64,000 nucleotides of DNA from DAOTWY01 sp003696565 (GTDB lineage Bacteria > Chloroflexota > Anaerolineae > Aggregatilineales > Phototrophicaceae). Shown one piece after another: positions 27,086-36,368 of this stretch (position 1 is the first letter of the stretch; the number at the start of each line of letters is the position of its first letter). Where the stretch lies: NCBI GenBank assembly GCA_034435635.1, contig DAOTWY010000059.1, positions 84,736-148,735 on the forward strand, written 5' to 3'. A model generated the notes under the pieces. That model was given only the letters and a program-made list of their open reading frames with translations, was not told the origin of the DNA and made no database searches. Position numbers and translations under genes: made by a program.

Positions 27086-27744
27086 GTTGTTGGCTTGTTA
27101 TCGTTATTTTCTTCTGACGGATTTTCTGTTGGTTGTTCTTCTGATACTGATGATTTTGGTTCCTCCGATGGTGTTTCTGTTGTTTCTTCTTTTGGTGTTT
27201 GTGATGATTCTGATTCTGTGACTGTGGTGGTTGTGCTACTTGCCCCAGAGGGTAAAGTTTCTGCATCAATTCCAGGGTCAACTTGCGCCACTTCATCAGT
27301 TGTTTTTTTGCTAGGTACAGTGGCTGCTTTCGCAGAGACTTCTGCTTTCTTTTTATCGATAATTTCATACAACATGGTACGTAAGCGGTCAAAATCTGGT
27401 AATGGTTTATTGATGACAGCATCCACGCCAAAGTCACGCCGCATTTTACCCATTTCTTCTTCACTCATCACAAATGCGGTCATCAAAACAATTGGAATAT
27501 TCTGAAGTGCAGGAATAGTGCGGATACGTTGGGAAATTTCAAAACCACGTTTACCTGGCATCCGAATGTCCATTAACGCAAAATCTGGCATGGGTCCGGT
27601 ATAAGACCCCGCTTCAATCTCATCTAGCCAATCCCATGCTTTTTGCCCGCTTTCATAAGTCATTGGTGTATTACCCCAAACCTGACACATCATTGCCACC
27701 AGGTTGCGAATATCCGCTTCGTCCTCGACGATTAACCAATTCAA
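27082..27744 (-). CDS. Response regulator, receiver domain plus Ser/Thr/Glu-rich tail, TTG start
   Basis: The receiver domain (about 1-130) has the acidic residues in IVEDEAD, phospho-acceptor Asp in FALMDIRMPG, LMTAF and the Lys in INKPLP. After it comes a tail of about 80 residues of low complexity rich in Thr, Ser, Glu and Pro, with no DNA-binding or enzymatic domain. The start codon is TTG (27744), followed by Asn-Trp-Leu-Ile-Val; no ATG alternative exists before the acidic pair. It is co-transcribed with the histidine kinase downstream (4-nt overlap) and is divergent from a paralogous receiver at 27898. Confidence 0.9.
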   Translation of the reverse strand: MNWLIVEDEADIRNLVAMMCQVWGNTPMTYESGQKAWDWLDEIEAGSYTGPMPDFALMDIRMPGKRGFEISQRIRTIPALQNIPIVLMTAFVMSEEEMGKMRRDFGVDAVINKPLPDFDRLRTMLYEIIDKKKAEVSAKAATVPSKKTTDEVAQVDPGIDAETLPSGASSTTTTVTESESSQTPKEETTETPSEEPKSSVSEEQPTENPSEENNDNKPTT

Positions 27745-27785
27745 AGTTCGCCCCTTTGCATTTTGCAGTTACCCTTATTACATTT

Positions 27786-27813
27786 AGTATATCCAAATTT
27801 TACCAATCGTCAC
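27786..27813 (-). promoter_or_regulatory. Candidate promoter of the receiver-kinase pair
   Basis: On the minus strand GTGACG (27808-27813), a 16-nt spacer and TATACT (27786-27791) lie about 42 nt before TTG 27744. Confidence 0.45.
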
Positions 27814-27819
27814 CAAAGT

Positions 27820-27848
27820 TTGCTTATCGTCTGTAATAAATTTATTAT
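27820..27848 (+). promoter_or_regulatory. Candidate promoter of the 27898 receiver operon
   Basis: TTGCTT (27820-27825), exactly 17 nt, and TATTAT (27843-27848). The predicted start of transcription (about 27855) excludes the longer reading frame that begins at 27763. Confidence 0.5.
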
Positions 27849-27883
27849 TGTAAGGATGATAATCCGTTTGTTTCAAGAAGTGA

Positions 27884-27890
27884 AAGGTGA
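27884..27890 (+). promoter_or_regulatory. Shine-Dalgarno AAGGTGA that fixes a TTG start
   Basis: AAGGTGA lies 7 nt before TTG 27898. The other possible starts upstream have no comparable site. Confidence 0.65.
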
Positions 27891-27897
27891 GGAAGCC

Positions 27898-28359
27898 TTG
27901 TCTACTTGGATGGTTGTAGAGGATGAACCCGATATTTATGAGGTTCTGCTGGCAATGTTCGGTATTTGGGGAATTGAAGGCGTTGCTTTTGTAGATGGAG
28001 AAGAGGCTGTCGCCTGGATTGAAGATGTCGATAATGGGCGTTTTCAAGGAGAGTTGCCGGAACTGGCTCTATTAGATATTCGGTTACCTGGCGAAATTGA
28101 AGGTCCGGCTGTTGGGGCACGCTTACGTAAAAGTAAAGCACTGGGGGATATTGCGATTGTACTAACAACGGCATATAAACTGACCCCTGAAGAAGAAAAG
28201 GCTTTTTGGGCACAGGCTGAGGCAGACCGTTTAATCTATAAACCCTTACCGAAATTCGCTGATTTACAAAAATTACTAGAAGACACAATTGCCGAACGCC
28301 GTGCTAAACAAGCCGCCAATAAACATTCTCAACAAAAACCTGAAAACAGCGAGGGATAA
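27898..28359 (+). CDS. Single-domain response regulator, TTG start
   Basis: A 153-residue receiver with the acidic pair in VVEDEPD, phospho-acceptor Asp in LALLDIRLPGE, VLTTAY and Lys in IYKPLP. It lacks an output domain; about 25 polar residues (KQAANKHSQQKPENSEG) end it. The reading frame extends upstream to 27763, but TTG 27898 has an excellent SD, matches the layout of the divergent paralogue (TTG, then Trp within a few codons, then the acidic motif) and lies behind a promoter. ATG 27856, at the predicted transcription start, is an alternative. Six nt after the stop begins the membrane protein gene, so they form an operon. Confidence 0.88.
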   Translation: MSTWMVVEDEPDIYEVLLAMFGIWGIEGVAFVDGEEAVAWIEDVDNGRFQGELPELALLDIRLPGEIEGPAVGARLRKSKALGDIAIVLTTAYKLTPEEEKAFWAQAEADRLIYKPLPKFADLQKLLEDTIAERRAKQAANKHSQQKPENSEG

Positions 28360-28365
28360 GCTTTC

Positions 28366-29109
28366 ATGCGGAATGTTGCTCCATCACGTGCGCTAGTCAG
28401 ACGATCTTACCAATGGCTGACTGTTGCCTTTTTAGTGATTGCTGTTGCCATTTTTATGGCAATCTTCGGCTTAGCCTTATATCAAATACCGCTTGTCTCA
28501 AAATCTCATGATGCCTATCCTTTCTTTAACGCGGGGCGGGGCGTGTTGTTTGTGGGTGGGGTGATTTTAGGGGGTGTTGGTGTTGGGATGGCAATCCGTG
28601 CTGTCACATGGAAGGTGGATAACGATGTCGCTAAACTGCTGGGTGATGAACTGAGCCGTCATCTTGATAAACAATATGCTTTGATTCGTAACATTAACCG
28701 CCGCCAATTAGGATATATTGATGCGGTTTTACTTGGTCCACCAGGCGTATTGGTTTTTCGTGTGTTGAATTTAAAAGGCAAGTTTCTCAATGAAAAAGCC
28801 AAATGGCTTAAAGCGGATAAATCTGGACAGTGGATTCCTATGCGCCTCAATCCTTCCCAACAGGTGATTGACGATATTAAAAGCTTGAAGCAATACTTAG
28901 CTACAAAAGGGTTACAAGACATCCCTATCTTTGGGGCGATTGTTTTTATTCATGATGATCCAGTGGTGCATCTCACTTTAAAGGAACCAGCAGTATTGGC
29001 AACACATCTTTCGTCGTTATATCGTCGGTTACAGGTAAATTATTTCGCTAAAGAGCGGATCGATCAAAAACTTGTCAATCAAATTTTTAATGAACTCTAT
29101 GAGGCATAA
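28366..29109 (+). CDS. Membrane protein with NERD-like domain
   Basis: A 247-residue protein with two N-terminal TM segments (about 18-40 and 58-80) and a cytosolic domain. That domain shows the NERD (nuclease-related) pattern: YIDAVLLGPPGVLVFRVLNLKGKF, then NPSQQVIDDIKSLKQYL. The NERD fold is related to restriction-endonuclease-like nucleases, but the acidic/Lys catalytic residues are not convincingly present here (VFRVLN replaces the expected E-x-K), so nuclease activity is doubtful. It is co-transcribed with a receiver before it and an SDR after it (stop overlapping the next ATG). The function is unknown; a membrane-linked signalling or scaffold role is a guess. Confidence 0.75.
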   Translation: MRNVAPSRALVRRSYQWLTVAFLVIAVAIFMAIFGLALYQIPLVSKSHDAYPFFNAGRGVLFVGGVILGGVGVGMAIRAVTWKVDNDVAKLLGDELSRHLDKQYALIRNINRRQLGYIDAVLLGPPGVLVFRVLNLKGKFLNEKAKWLKADKSGQWIPMRLNPSQQVIDDIKSLKQYLATKGLQDIPIFGAIVFIHDDPVVHLTLKEPAVLATHLSSLYRRLQVNYFAKERIDQKLVNQIFNELYEA

Positions 29110-29795
29110 TGATGCGAATTGTGATTACCGGGGCGAATCGAGGAATTGGTTTAGAGCTTGTTCGGCAATATGCCCAGCGCGATGATGTAACTATTTTTGC
29201 AGCTTGTCGCCACTCATCAGCAGAATTAACTGCATTAGAATCAAACCGTGTCATGATCATCCCGCTGGAAGTTACAGATACAGCCTCTATTCAACAAGCG
29301 GTGGCACAAGTGCAGGCACGTGTTTCTGGGCTTGATGTGTTGATTAACAATGCCGGTATCAATCCATCTGGGCAGCAGTTAACACAAATAGAACCAGATA
29401 CCATGTTGACTGTCTATCAGGTCAATACAGTTGCTCCATTGATGTTGACCAAAGCGTTTTGGGCATTGCTCAAAAATGGGCATCAGCCTAAAGTTGTGAA
29501 TATCTCTTCCTCAATGGGGTCATTGACAAACCGTACCTATGGTGGAAGCTATGCTTATTGTGCCAGTAAAGCCGCTTTGAATATGATATCACGTGGCTTG
29601 GCTGCTGATCTAAAGCAAGATGGTATCACTGTGTTAGCACTTGATCCTGGTTGGGTACAAACCGATATGGGCGGGCAGGGGGCAACGTTGACCCCACAGC
29701 AATCGGTCACGGGTATTCTAAAAGTCATTGATAACTTAACAGCTCAAGATAGTGGAGCGTTTTTGCGCTGGGATGGTAGTAAACATGCCTGGTAA
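29109..29795 (+). CDS. Short-chain dehydrogenase/reductase
   Basis: NAD(P)-dependent oxidoreductase of the classical SDR family. The cofactor loop GANRGIG, NNAG, the catalytic Ser in VNISSSMGS and the Tyr/Lys pair in YAYCASKAAL are all present. At 228 residues it is a complete single-domain enzyme; the substrate is unknown. It closely resembles the C-factor/CsgA-like subgroup. The start ATGATG at 29109 overlaps the previous stop. The stop lies 11 nt inside the addB gene, an arrangement that suggests one transcript from 27898 to 37349. Confidence 0.92.
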   Translation: MMRIVITGANRGIGLELVRQYAQRDDVTIFAACRHSSAELTALESNRVMIIPLEVTDTASIQQAVAQVQARVSGLDVLINNAGINPSGQQLTQIEPDTMLTVYQVNTVAPLMLTKAFWALLKNGHQPKVVNISSSMGSLTNRTYGGSYAYCASKAALNMISRGLAADLKQDGITVLALDPGWVQTDMGGQGATLTPQQSVTGILKVIDNLTAQDSGAFLRWDGSKHAW

Positions 29796-32700
29796 AGTAT
29801 TACTTGCACCCTCTGGTGCGGGTAAAACTGCATACGTTCTGGAGCGATTAAACCAAGTTCTTGATGAAAAACATTTCGCGCGAATTTGGGTGTTGTTAGC
29901 CACCAAACGCCAAGAGGATGCCTTTCGTGAAAGATTGATTGCTAGTGGGCGGCATGTTGCATTTAATGTGGAGTTCTTTAATTTCTATGAACTCTATGAG
30001 AGATTATTAAATAAACAAGGCAAGCCACAGCGACAAATTAATGAACTAACCCGCTTACGGTTGATACGAGCCATTATTCATGAGCTTAATTTGCCAATCC
30101 ACACACCAATTGCTCAAACACAAGGTTTAGCGCGTATCGTTGGTGAATTGATTTATGAACTCAAACAAAACCGTATTGAGCCGCATGAATTTGCTCAACG
30201 AACACAATCCGCACGTGAGCGAGAAATTGCCAAAATTTACGAACAATATCAGCGAATGTTGCAGGAATACAACCTTGTTGATAGGGAAGGGCAAGCCTGG
30301 TTAGCTGTAAATGCGCTACAAGCAGCCCCATTAGCACGTGATGTTGATCTGCTTATTGTTGATGGCTTTGACCAATTTAACGCTGTTCAGATTGAGTTGT
30401 TGATACAATTAGCAAACCAAGTTCAGCAAACACTGATTACCTTACCAACCGTCCCCCAAAGAGAAAAAACGATTGGGAGACGCTTCTCCCGTACTCGAAA
30501 CGCATTAGCCACATTTGATGTAGAGCATCTCCCAGCAAACCATCATAATCAGGTAGATATTCGTACATTGATCGATGCAATTTTTAAGCGCGGTCTAGCC
30601 CCAAAACCTAATACTGGCGGTGTCCAGTTTATTGAAGCCCCTGATCCTTCAATGGAAGTAGGGGCAGTGTTGCGTCGGGTAAAACAATTATTGCTTGAGA
30701 ACATTCCACCTGATGATATATTGATTACGTTGCGTAATTGGGAACGATATTACACATATTTTGTCCATTTTGGACGTAAATACCAGTTGCCTTTAGCGTT
30801 ACATTACGGAATGCCCCTCCGCGAAAATCCCGTCATTGTTGCCTTGCTTAATATGATAACACTCCATCAAACTGGATTTTTACGACGGGATGTGTTGGAT
30901 GTGATTAGCTCTCCATATTTTTCCATCCCCGGTTTAGACACAACATTGCTTGAGTGGATTTCCAGGCAAATGCTTTTGATTGGTGGGCGCGAAGCATGGC
31001 TGCACGCAATTAAACAAATAGCTTTCCGCACGACGAATTACGACGATGATGATAATATCCCAAAATCATCATCGTTGGATGTTGATCCAGAGCATTTAGA
31101 CAGATTACATCAACACTTAGCAGTGTTTTTTGATGCAATTACTCCGCCAGAAACAGGTACTATCCGCGATATGGTGCTGTGGCTGGAAAGGCTGATCGGG
31201 CAAGACCCAGATAACGACCCAGATATTGACAACAGCGATTATGTTGAGCAGTCACAAATTGAATATACCTTGAATACCATCACACAGGTCAAGGTGAGTG
31301 AGCATCAAGTCCCTCAGGATTTAGCCGCATTACATGAACTTAAACGCCTCTTGCGTGATTTAATTGCTGCTGATGAATTAGTCATGACATTTGGGGCGGA
31401 AGATAAAATGATTACTCGTGAGCAATTTATCGATGATTTATTAGCAGCAATTAATGTGACTAACATTGAAGCACACCCTAGCCATGCAGGGCGCGTTTTG
31501 GTTACTACAACGGCTAACGCACGTGGATTACCCCACAAGCATATCTTTATCCTGGGATTAAGTGAAGGTCTGTTCCCTGCAACTACTTCAGAAGACCCAT
31601 TGTTTTTAGATAGTGAGCGTGAGTATCTTCAGTTAACGGCTCGTGCAGATCAAAACGCAGATGATAGTGTTTTTTATGAACTCATTTGTCAAGCGTATGA
31701 GACATTAACGCTCTCTCGTCCAACCCATCAAGATGGCAAACCCTGGATGCCTAGCAATTTATGGCGTGCTTCGCTGGCTGTGTTTGATTCACCACAAGTG
31801 AACCGTTTGAAATTAGGTCAACCGATTCCGTTAATGGAAACCGCTACTCATGACGAATTGGCGATTTTAGCAGCAAGTGGTGACGAAGATGCGCTTGCTT
31901 GGTTACAACATAATGGATACTGGTACTGGTTAGAGCACGGGATTGATGTTGAGCTACAACGGCTTTCTCGTATGCCATATAACCACTATAGTGGGCGTTT
32001 ACAGTCTGATAGCCTAAAAAATTGGGTAAAACAAACGCTTGGGGCAAGCTATCGCTGGAGTGCTAGTCAATTAAACGACTTGGGCATTTGTGGATTTCGA
32101 TTTTTTGCTAAACGTTTGCTTAAATTAGAAACCTTAGAAGAACCTGAAACAGGCATAGATGCTGCCCAACTTGGTACACTGAACCATAATATTCTGCAAA
32201 AAACTTATCAGAAAATCCGTGAACTTGAGCTACAAATTAACCCAGAGAATCAAGAACAAGCCCTGCAAATTTTGCGAGATGTTGCTTATGCTGAATTAGA
32301 ACAAGCCCCACAACAACTTGGCTTCCATGAGACAGCATTATGGAAACATGAACGTCAAGTCCTGCTCCGTAAGTTGGAACAACTTGTTAAACACGATTTT
32401 AGTTCAGATAGCCTGATTCATAAACATTTTGGCGGGGATGAGCGAATACCCCATAAACTAGAAGAATACTTTTTGTTTGATCTTCCATTGGATGATGAAA
32501 CAATAACGGTACACGGATACATTGACCGTATTGACCAACTAGGTGATGCTGCAATTGTAATTGATTATAAAACTGGTGGGACAAAAATTAACGTTTCTGA
32601 ATTAGAAATCGGGCGCAATTTTCAGATGATGGTGTATTTGTTAGCTGCTAGGGAGGAGGTTAAGCCGCCTATAACTGATGTGCGTGGTGGTATGTTCTGG

Positions 32701-32919
32701 CATATTAGCAATCAACAAGTTAGTGGTGTCATGATGCTCGACGAAAAAGGGCTAAGCCAGATTGAACAGGGTAAAGCCCATTTAAACCGGTATATTGCTG
32801 CTGCACGTCAGGGAGACTTTGCTGTTCATGCCACAAAGCTAGAAGAAGGTAAATGCGTTCGTTATTGTGAGTTCTATAATCTCTGCCGTAAAAACAACAC
32901 CAATCCCAACAAAAGCTAA
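29785..32919 (+). CDS. addB: AddB-type helicase/nuclease subunit
   Basis: Subunit of the AddAB helicase-nuclease that processes double-strand breaks for RecA. It carries Walker A APSGAGKT at the N-terminus, UvrD-like helicase remnants (RGLPHKHIFILGLSEGLFP), and a C-terminal PD-(D/E)XK nuclease (VHGYIDRID, IVIDYKTGG). Cysteines for an Fe-S cluster are one in LGICGFRFF and three in KCVRYCEFYNLC; the last group is spaced C-x3-C-x5-C rather than the usual C-x2-C-x5-C. ATG 29785 was chosen because it is followed directly by the Walker motif and is preceded by GGATGG; an ORF start 11 codons earlier adds only SDR-overlapping sequence. 1044 residues. addA follows 36 nt later. Confidence 0.9.
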   Translation: MPGKVLLAPSGAGKTAYVLERLNQVLDEKHFARIWVLLATKRQEDAFRERLIASGRHVAFNVEFFNFYELYERLLNKQGKPQRQINELTRLRLIRAIIHELNLPIHTPIAQTQGLARIVGELIYELKQNRIEPHEFAQRTQSAREREIAKIYEQYQRMLQEYNLVDREGQAWLAVNALQAAPLARDVDLLIVDGFDQFNAVQIELLIQLANQVQQTLITLPTVPQREKTIGRRFSRTRNALATFDVEHLPANHHNQVDIRTLIDAIFKRGLAPKPNTGGVQFIEAPDPSMEVGAVLRRVKQLLLENIPPDDILITLRNWERYYTYFVHFGRKYQLPLALHYGMPLRENPVIVALLNMITLHQTGFLRRDVLDVISSPYFSIPGLDTTLLEWISRQMLLIGGREAWLHAIKQIAFRTTNYDDDDNIPKSSSLDVDPEHLDRLHQHLAVFFDAITPPETGTIRDMVLWLERLIGQDPDNDPDIDNSDYVEQSQIEYTLNTITQVKVSEHQVPQDLAALHELKRLLRDLIAADELVMTFGAEDKMITREQFIDDLLAAINVTNIEAHPSHAGRVLVTTTANARGLPHKHIFILGLSEGLFPATTSEDPLFLDSEREYLQLTARADQNADDSVFYELICQAYETLTLSRPTHQDGKPWMPSNLWRASLAVFDSPQVNRLKLGQPIPLMETATHDELAILAASGDEDALAWLQHNGYWYWLEHGIDVELQRLSRMPYNHYSGRLQSDSLKNWVKQTLGASYRWSASQLNDLGICGFRFFAKRLLKLETLEEPETGIDAAQLGTLNHNILQKTYQKIRELELQINPENQEQALQILRDVAYAELEQAPQQLGFHETALWKHERQVLLRKLEQLVKHDFSSDSLIHKHFGGDERIPHKLEEYFLFDLPLDDETITVHGYIDRIDQLGDAAIVIDYKTGGTKINVSELEIGRNFQMMVYLLAAREEVKPPITDVRGGMFWHISNQQVSGVMMLDEKGLSQIEQGKAHLNRYIAAARQGDFAVHATKLEEGKCVRYCEFYNLCRKNNTNPNKS

Positions 32920-32955
32920 TCCCCTTACATATTTTATCCTTTAACGGAGGTTTTT

Positions 32956-35900
32956 ATGAACCTGACTGACCAGCAGCATCAAGCGATTACAGATCATTCT
33001 CATAATCTGATCGTCACGGCAGGAGCAGGATCAGGTAAAACTTATGTATTGGTAGAGCGATATTTACGGTTGTTAGATGCAAACCCAGATTGGTCACTTA
33101 ATGCAATTGTGGCGATTACCTTCACTAGGAAAGCCGCTGAGGAAATGCGTGACCGTGTACGCAGAAGTCTGGAAGAACGGTTAGCTCAAACTGGTGCAGA
33201 TCGCTGGGCAAACCTGCTTGGTCAAATCGATAGTGCGCGGATTGATACGATTCACGGGTTATGTGCATCAATTCTACGTACCAATGCGGTATATGCCCAA
33301 CTTGATCCTGACTTTGAAGTTCTTGATGAGATACAAGCAACTATTTTATTGCAGAATGCTGTTGATGTCGTCATGCAATATGAAGTGGTAGCACCGTTGA
33401 TTTTGGAATATGGTGCAGCCAAGGTGCAAGCGATATTATGCCAACGTGATCTCCTAAATCAACCACTGCCCCAGGGTGATTTGTTGGAACAGTGGCAGGA
33501 AGATTGGAATAAGCTTGTAGCACATCAAATTGACTGGTTCAAACAACAGGTTAATCAGCTTGATATCATTCCTGACCCACCAAAAGACGACAAACTGGGT
33601 CTGGTTTGGTTAGACTTTCTGGATTGTTGGCACGCTTTGGGTAATACACCGTTACCAGAGGCATATGATGTAGTCTGTCAAATTGCGGGAATGAAGATTG
33701 GCAATGTTGGCAGTAAAAATGCCTGGGGAAGTTCAGAGCTTGTTCAAGAGGCGCGCCAAACTTTGATGAATATTCGTGTGGCTGCCAAGCAAGTAGTTGA
33801 ATTAGTTGGGGATCACATTAATGAGGTTGATGCGCGCGCTGCTGAATTGTTATTATTATGGGGCGAGGCGATTGCACAGGTAAAAACGCAATATCAAGCA
33901 ATTAAAGGGCATCGGCTAGATTTTGATGATTTAGAACAGCGAACTTGTGAGGTATTACGTCAACCGGAAGTTCAAGCGCGTTACCGTGGTGCTGAATTTA
34001 AGCATTTGTTGGTAGATGAATTTCAAGATACTAACGCTTATCAGTGGCAAATTGTGAAGTTCTTGGCTGATCTAAATCAACCTGGAACGATGTTTGTTGT
34101 CGGGGATGAAAAACAAAGTATTTATGCCTTTCGTGGGGCAGATGTCAGCGTGTTTGGAGATGTTCAGGCTGAAATCTTACGGCATGGTGGGCAGGCTTTA
34201 CAACTTTCTAAATCTTTCCGTACCCATCAACCACTCATTGACTGTTTTAACGACTTATTTAATAAACTATTGGTGCGTGATGAAACAAGTCCAGTCCAGG
34301 CATATCAGGTGACGCTAGGTGAACCAATGGTGGCGCATCGTCCATACCCACCGGATGATTCGCCATGTGTAGAGATGATCCTAATACCTGATGAGGGTGA
34401 TAAAGCCCATAACAAAGAACAACGTCACCAGTGGGAAGCATATGAAATTGCCCAACGAATTCATGAGCTTGTGCGCACCGAGCAGCCTGTTTTTGATAAA
34501 ACCACACAGACAACTCGCCCTATGCGTTATGATGATGTGGCAATTTTGTTTCGCGCTTTAACCAATGTTAATGTGTATGAGGATATTTTTAAAGCGACTG
34601 ACTTGCCTTTTGTTACCGTTGCTGGGCGAGGATATTATGATCGTCAAGAAGTGCAGGATTTACTAAATCTGCTTAAGGCAGTTTATAATCCGGCAGATAC
34701 TTTGGCTTTAGCTTGTGTGTTGCGCTCTCCCATGTTTGGTTTGAGCGATGATGCCTTATTAGCCTTACGACTAGAAATCCCTTCTTTATGGCAGGCGATT
34801 CAAAACCCGCCTGATTTACTCTCCGATGACGAACAGTCAATCATTAACCGAGCTTACCAATGTTTACAAAATTTACGTGCAGTGGCTGGGCGGGTGACTA
34901 TTGCTGAACTCCTTCAGCTTGCATTAAGTGAGACTGGATATTTAGCAATATTAACCGCGTTACCCGATGGCGCGCGCCGACGGGGCAATGTAGAAAAATT
35001 GCTAGAAAAAGCCCACAATTCAGGTAAAATCACACTTGGGGCTTTTACACAATATCTAATGGATTTGACGGATATTGAAGCGCGTGAGGGCGAAGCGGCT
35101 ATCGACACGGTTGGCTCTGTAACGCTAATGACGATCCATGCAAGTAAGGGGTTGGAATTTCCGGTGGTTGTGTTGGCAGATGCTTCTAGGAGACCCCATA
35201 ATCCCGATAGTGGCATGGTCATTTACGCTGAACAATTAGGATGTAAGGTATATGACTATGAATCATCTGGGTTTGTTGAGCCTTATGTATATCGTCAGAT
35301 AAAGTATTTGAACCAACTGAAAGAAGAAGCGGAAAACTTACGCTTGTTATATGTCGCTTTGACGCGCACACAGGATAAGCTCATCATCAGTGGGCAAGTC
35401 AAACTGAAAAATGATATATGTAAAGCTGATGGTTGGTTAGGGCAGTTGATTGATTTATGGGAGCTACAAACAATACAGCAGTCAACGTGTATTTCATATT
35501 CCTGGGGAGAACTTGGCGTTTATCTTCCCACTGATTATCCTGATATAGATATCACTCAACAACAAACACGCTCCTCAAAATTAAGCAACAAACAAGTCGT
35601 TCCAACTTTGCCATTACTCAAAAATTTATCGATTCAGCGAGTTATTCAGGCAAGGCATTTAACTGCATCACATATTGCAGATTTAGGCAGTTATGCAGCA
35701 ACAACACCGCCAGAGCGGGAATTTTATCGAAGTCGCTTTCGTCAGAGAGTGTTATACGATGCTCCCACCAGGGTTGAGTCAATCCAACAGCCAAGCAACG
35801 TTCCAGCATCTAAAATTGGTAATATTGTGCATAAGGCACTGCGTTATGGACATGTACCAGGGCTTGACTTGTCTGATGATGACTTGCGCCATGTGCTAAA

Positions 35901-36366
35901 AGCCTATGCTTGGCAACTTGGGATTACACAAGATTATGATATTTCTGATGCAGTGCAAAAAAGCATGAGATTACTGTATGAATATGCTGATAGTGATCTG
36001 TTCCGCCAAATGCAAAAAGCAACGCAGATATATCGTGAATTACCATTTGTTTATCAACATGCAGGTGTCATTATTCATGGCGTGATTGATGCGCTTTATC
36101 AGCAAGAAGATCAAACTTGGGTTGTAGTAGATTATAAAACCAGTATGGTTAAAGCTGGTGAAACGTATGCTAATCATGCACGTCGTTATCATTTACAAAT
36201 TGGTATCTATGCGGAAGCAGTGACAAGTCAATTAGGCGGTATTGTGCCAAAAACAGTTATTCACTATATCCGTAAGGCTTACACTATAGAAATATCAGAA
36301 GCAGATTGGCGCAATGCTCTTAAAATAAATTTGTGGGATCGTGTATCAGATGTGATAAAGGATTAA
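32956..36366 (+). CDS. addA: AddA-type helicase/nuclease subunit
   Basis: UvrD-like 3'-5' helicase with C-terminal nuclease. The ATPase motifs are Walker A (TAGAGSGKTYVLVERYL), motif Ia (ITFTRKAAEEMRDRV), Walker B (LLVDEFQDTN), motif III (VVGDEKQSIYAFRGAD), motif V (VTLMTIHASKGLEFPVV) and motif VI (LRLLYVALTRTQDKL). The nuclease has HGVIDAL and VVVDYKTS. At 1136 residues it is close to Firmicute AddA. ACGGAGG stands 6 nt before the ATG. Together with AddB it should form the full break-processing enzyme; Chi recognition cannot be predicted. Confidence 0.95.
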   Translation: MNLTDQQHQAITDHSHNLIVTAGAGSGKTYVLVERYLRLLDANPDWSLNAIVAITFTRKAAEEMRDRVRRSLEERLAQTGADRWANLLGQIDSARIDTIHGLCASILRTNAVYAQLDPDFEVLDEIQATILLQNAVDVVMQYEVVAPLILEYGAAKVQAILCQRDLLNQPLPQGDLLEQWQEDWNKLVAHQIDWFKQQVNQLDIIPDPPKDDKLGLVWLDFLDCWHALGNTPLPEAYDVVCQIAGMKIGNVGSKNAWGSSELVQEARQTLMNIRVAAKQVVELVGDHINEVDARAAELLLLWGEAIAQVKTQYQAIKGHRLDFDDLEQRTCEVLRQPEVQARYRGAEFKHLLVDEFQDTNAYQWQIVKFLADLNQPGTMFVVGDEKQSIYAFRGADVSVFGDVQAEILRHGGQALQLSKSFRTHQPLIDCFNDLFNKLLVRDETSPVQAYQVTLGEPMVAHRPYPPDDSPCVEMILIPDEGDKAHNKEQRHQWEAYEIAQRIHELVRTEQPVFDKTTQTTRPMRYDDVAILFRALTNVNVYEDIFKATDLPFVTVAGRGYYDRQEVQDLLNLLKAVYNPADTLALACVLRSPMFGLSDDALLALRLEIPSLWQAIQNPPDLLSDDEQSIINRAYQCLQNLRAVAGRVTIAELLQLALSETGYLAILTALPDGARRRGNVEKLLEKAHNSGKITLGAFTQYLMDLTDIEAREGEAAIDTVGSVTLMTIHASKGLEFPVVVLADASRRPHNPDSGMVIYAEQLGCKVYDYESSGFVEPYVYRQIKYLNQLKEEAENLRLLYVALTRTQDKLIISGQVKLKNDICKADGWLGQLIDLWELQTIQQSTCISYSWGELGVYLPTDYPDIDITQQQTRSSKLSNKQVVPTLPLLKNLSIQRVIQARHLTASHIADLGSYAATTPPEREFYRSRFRQRVLYDAPTRVESIQQPSNVPASKIGNIVHKALRYGHVPGLDLSDDDLRHVLKAYAWQLGITQDYDISDAVQKSMRLLYEYADSDLFRQMQKATQIYRELPFVYQHAGVIIHGVIDALYQQEDQTWVVVDYKTSMVKAGETYANHARRYHLQIGIYAEAVTSQLGGIVPKTVIHYIRKAYTIEISEADWRNALKINLWDRVSDVIKD

Positions 36367-36368
36367 GT

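Noticed and set aside
27763..28359. Longer start (27763) for the receiver gene
   Set aside because: The predicted promoter lies downstream of it and the added residues do not resemble a receiver. TTG 27898 has AAGGTGA upstream.
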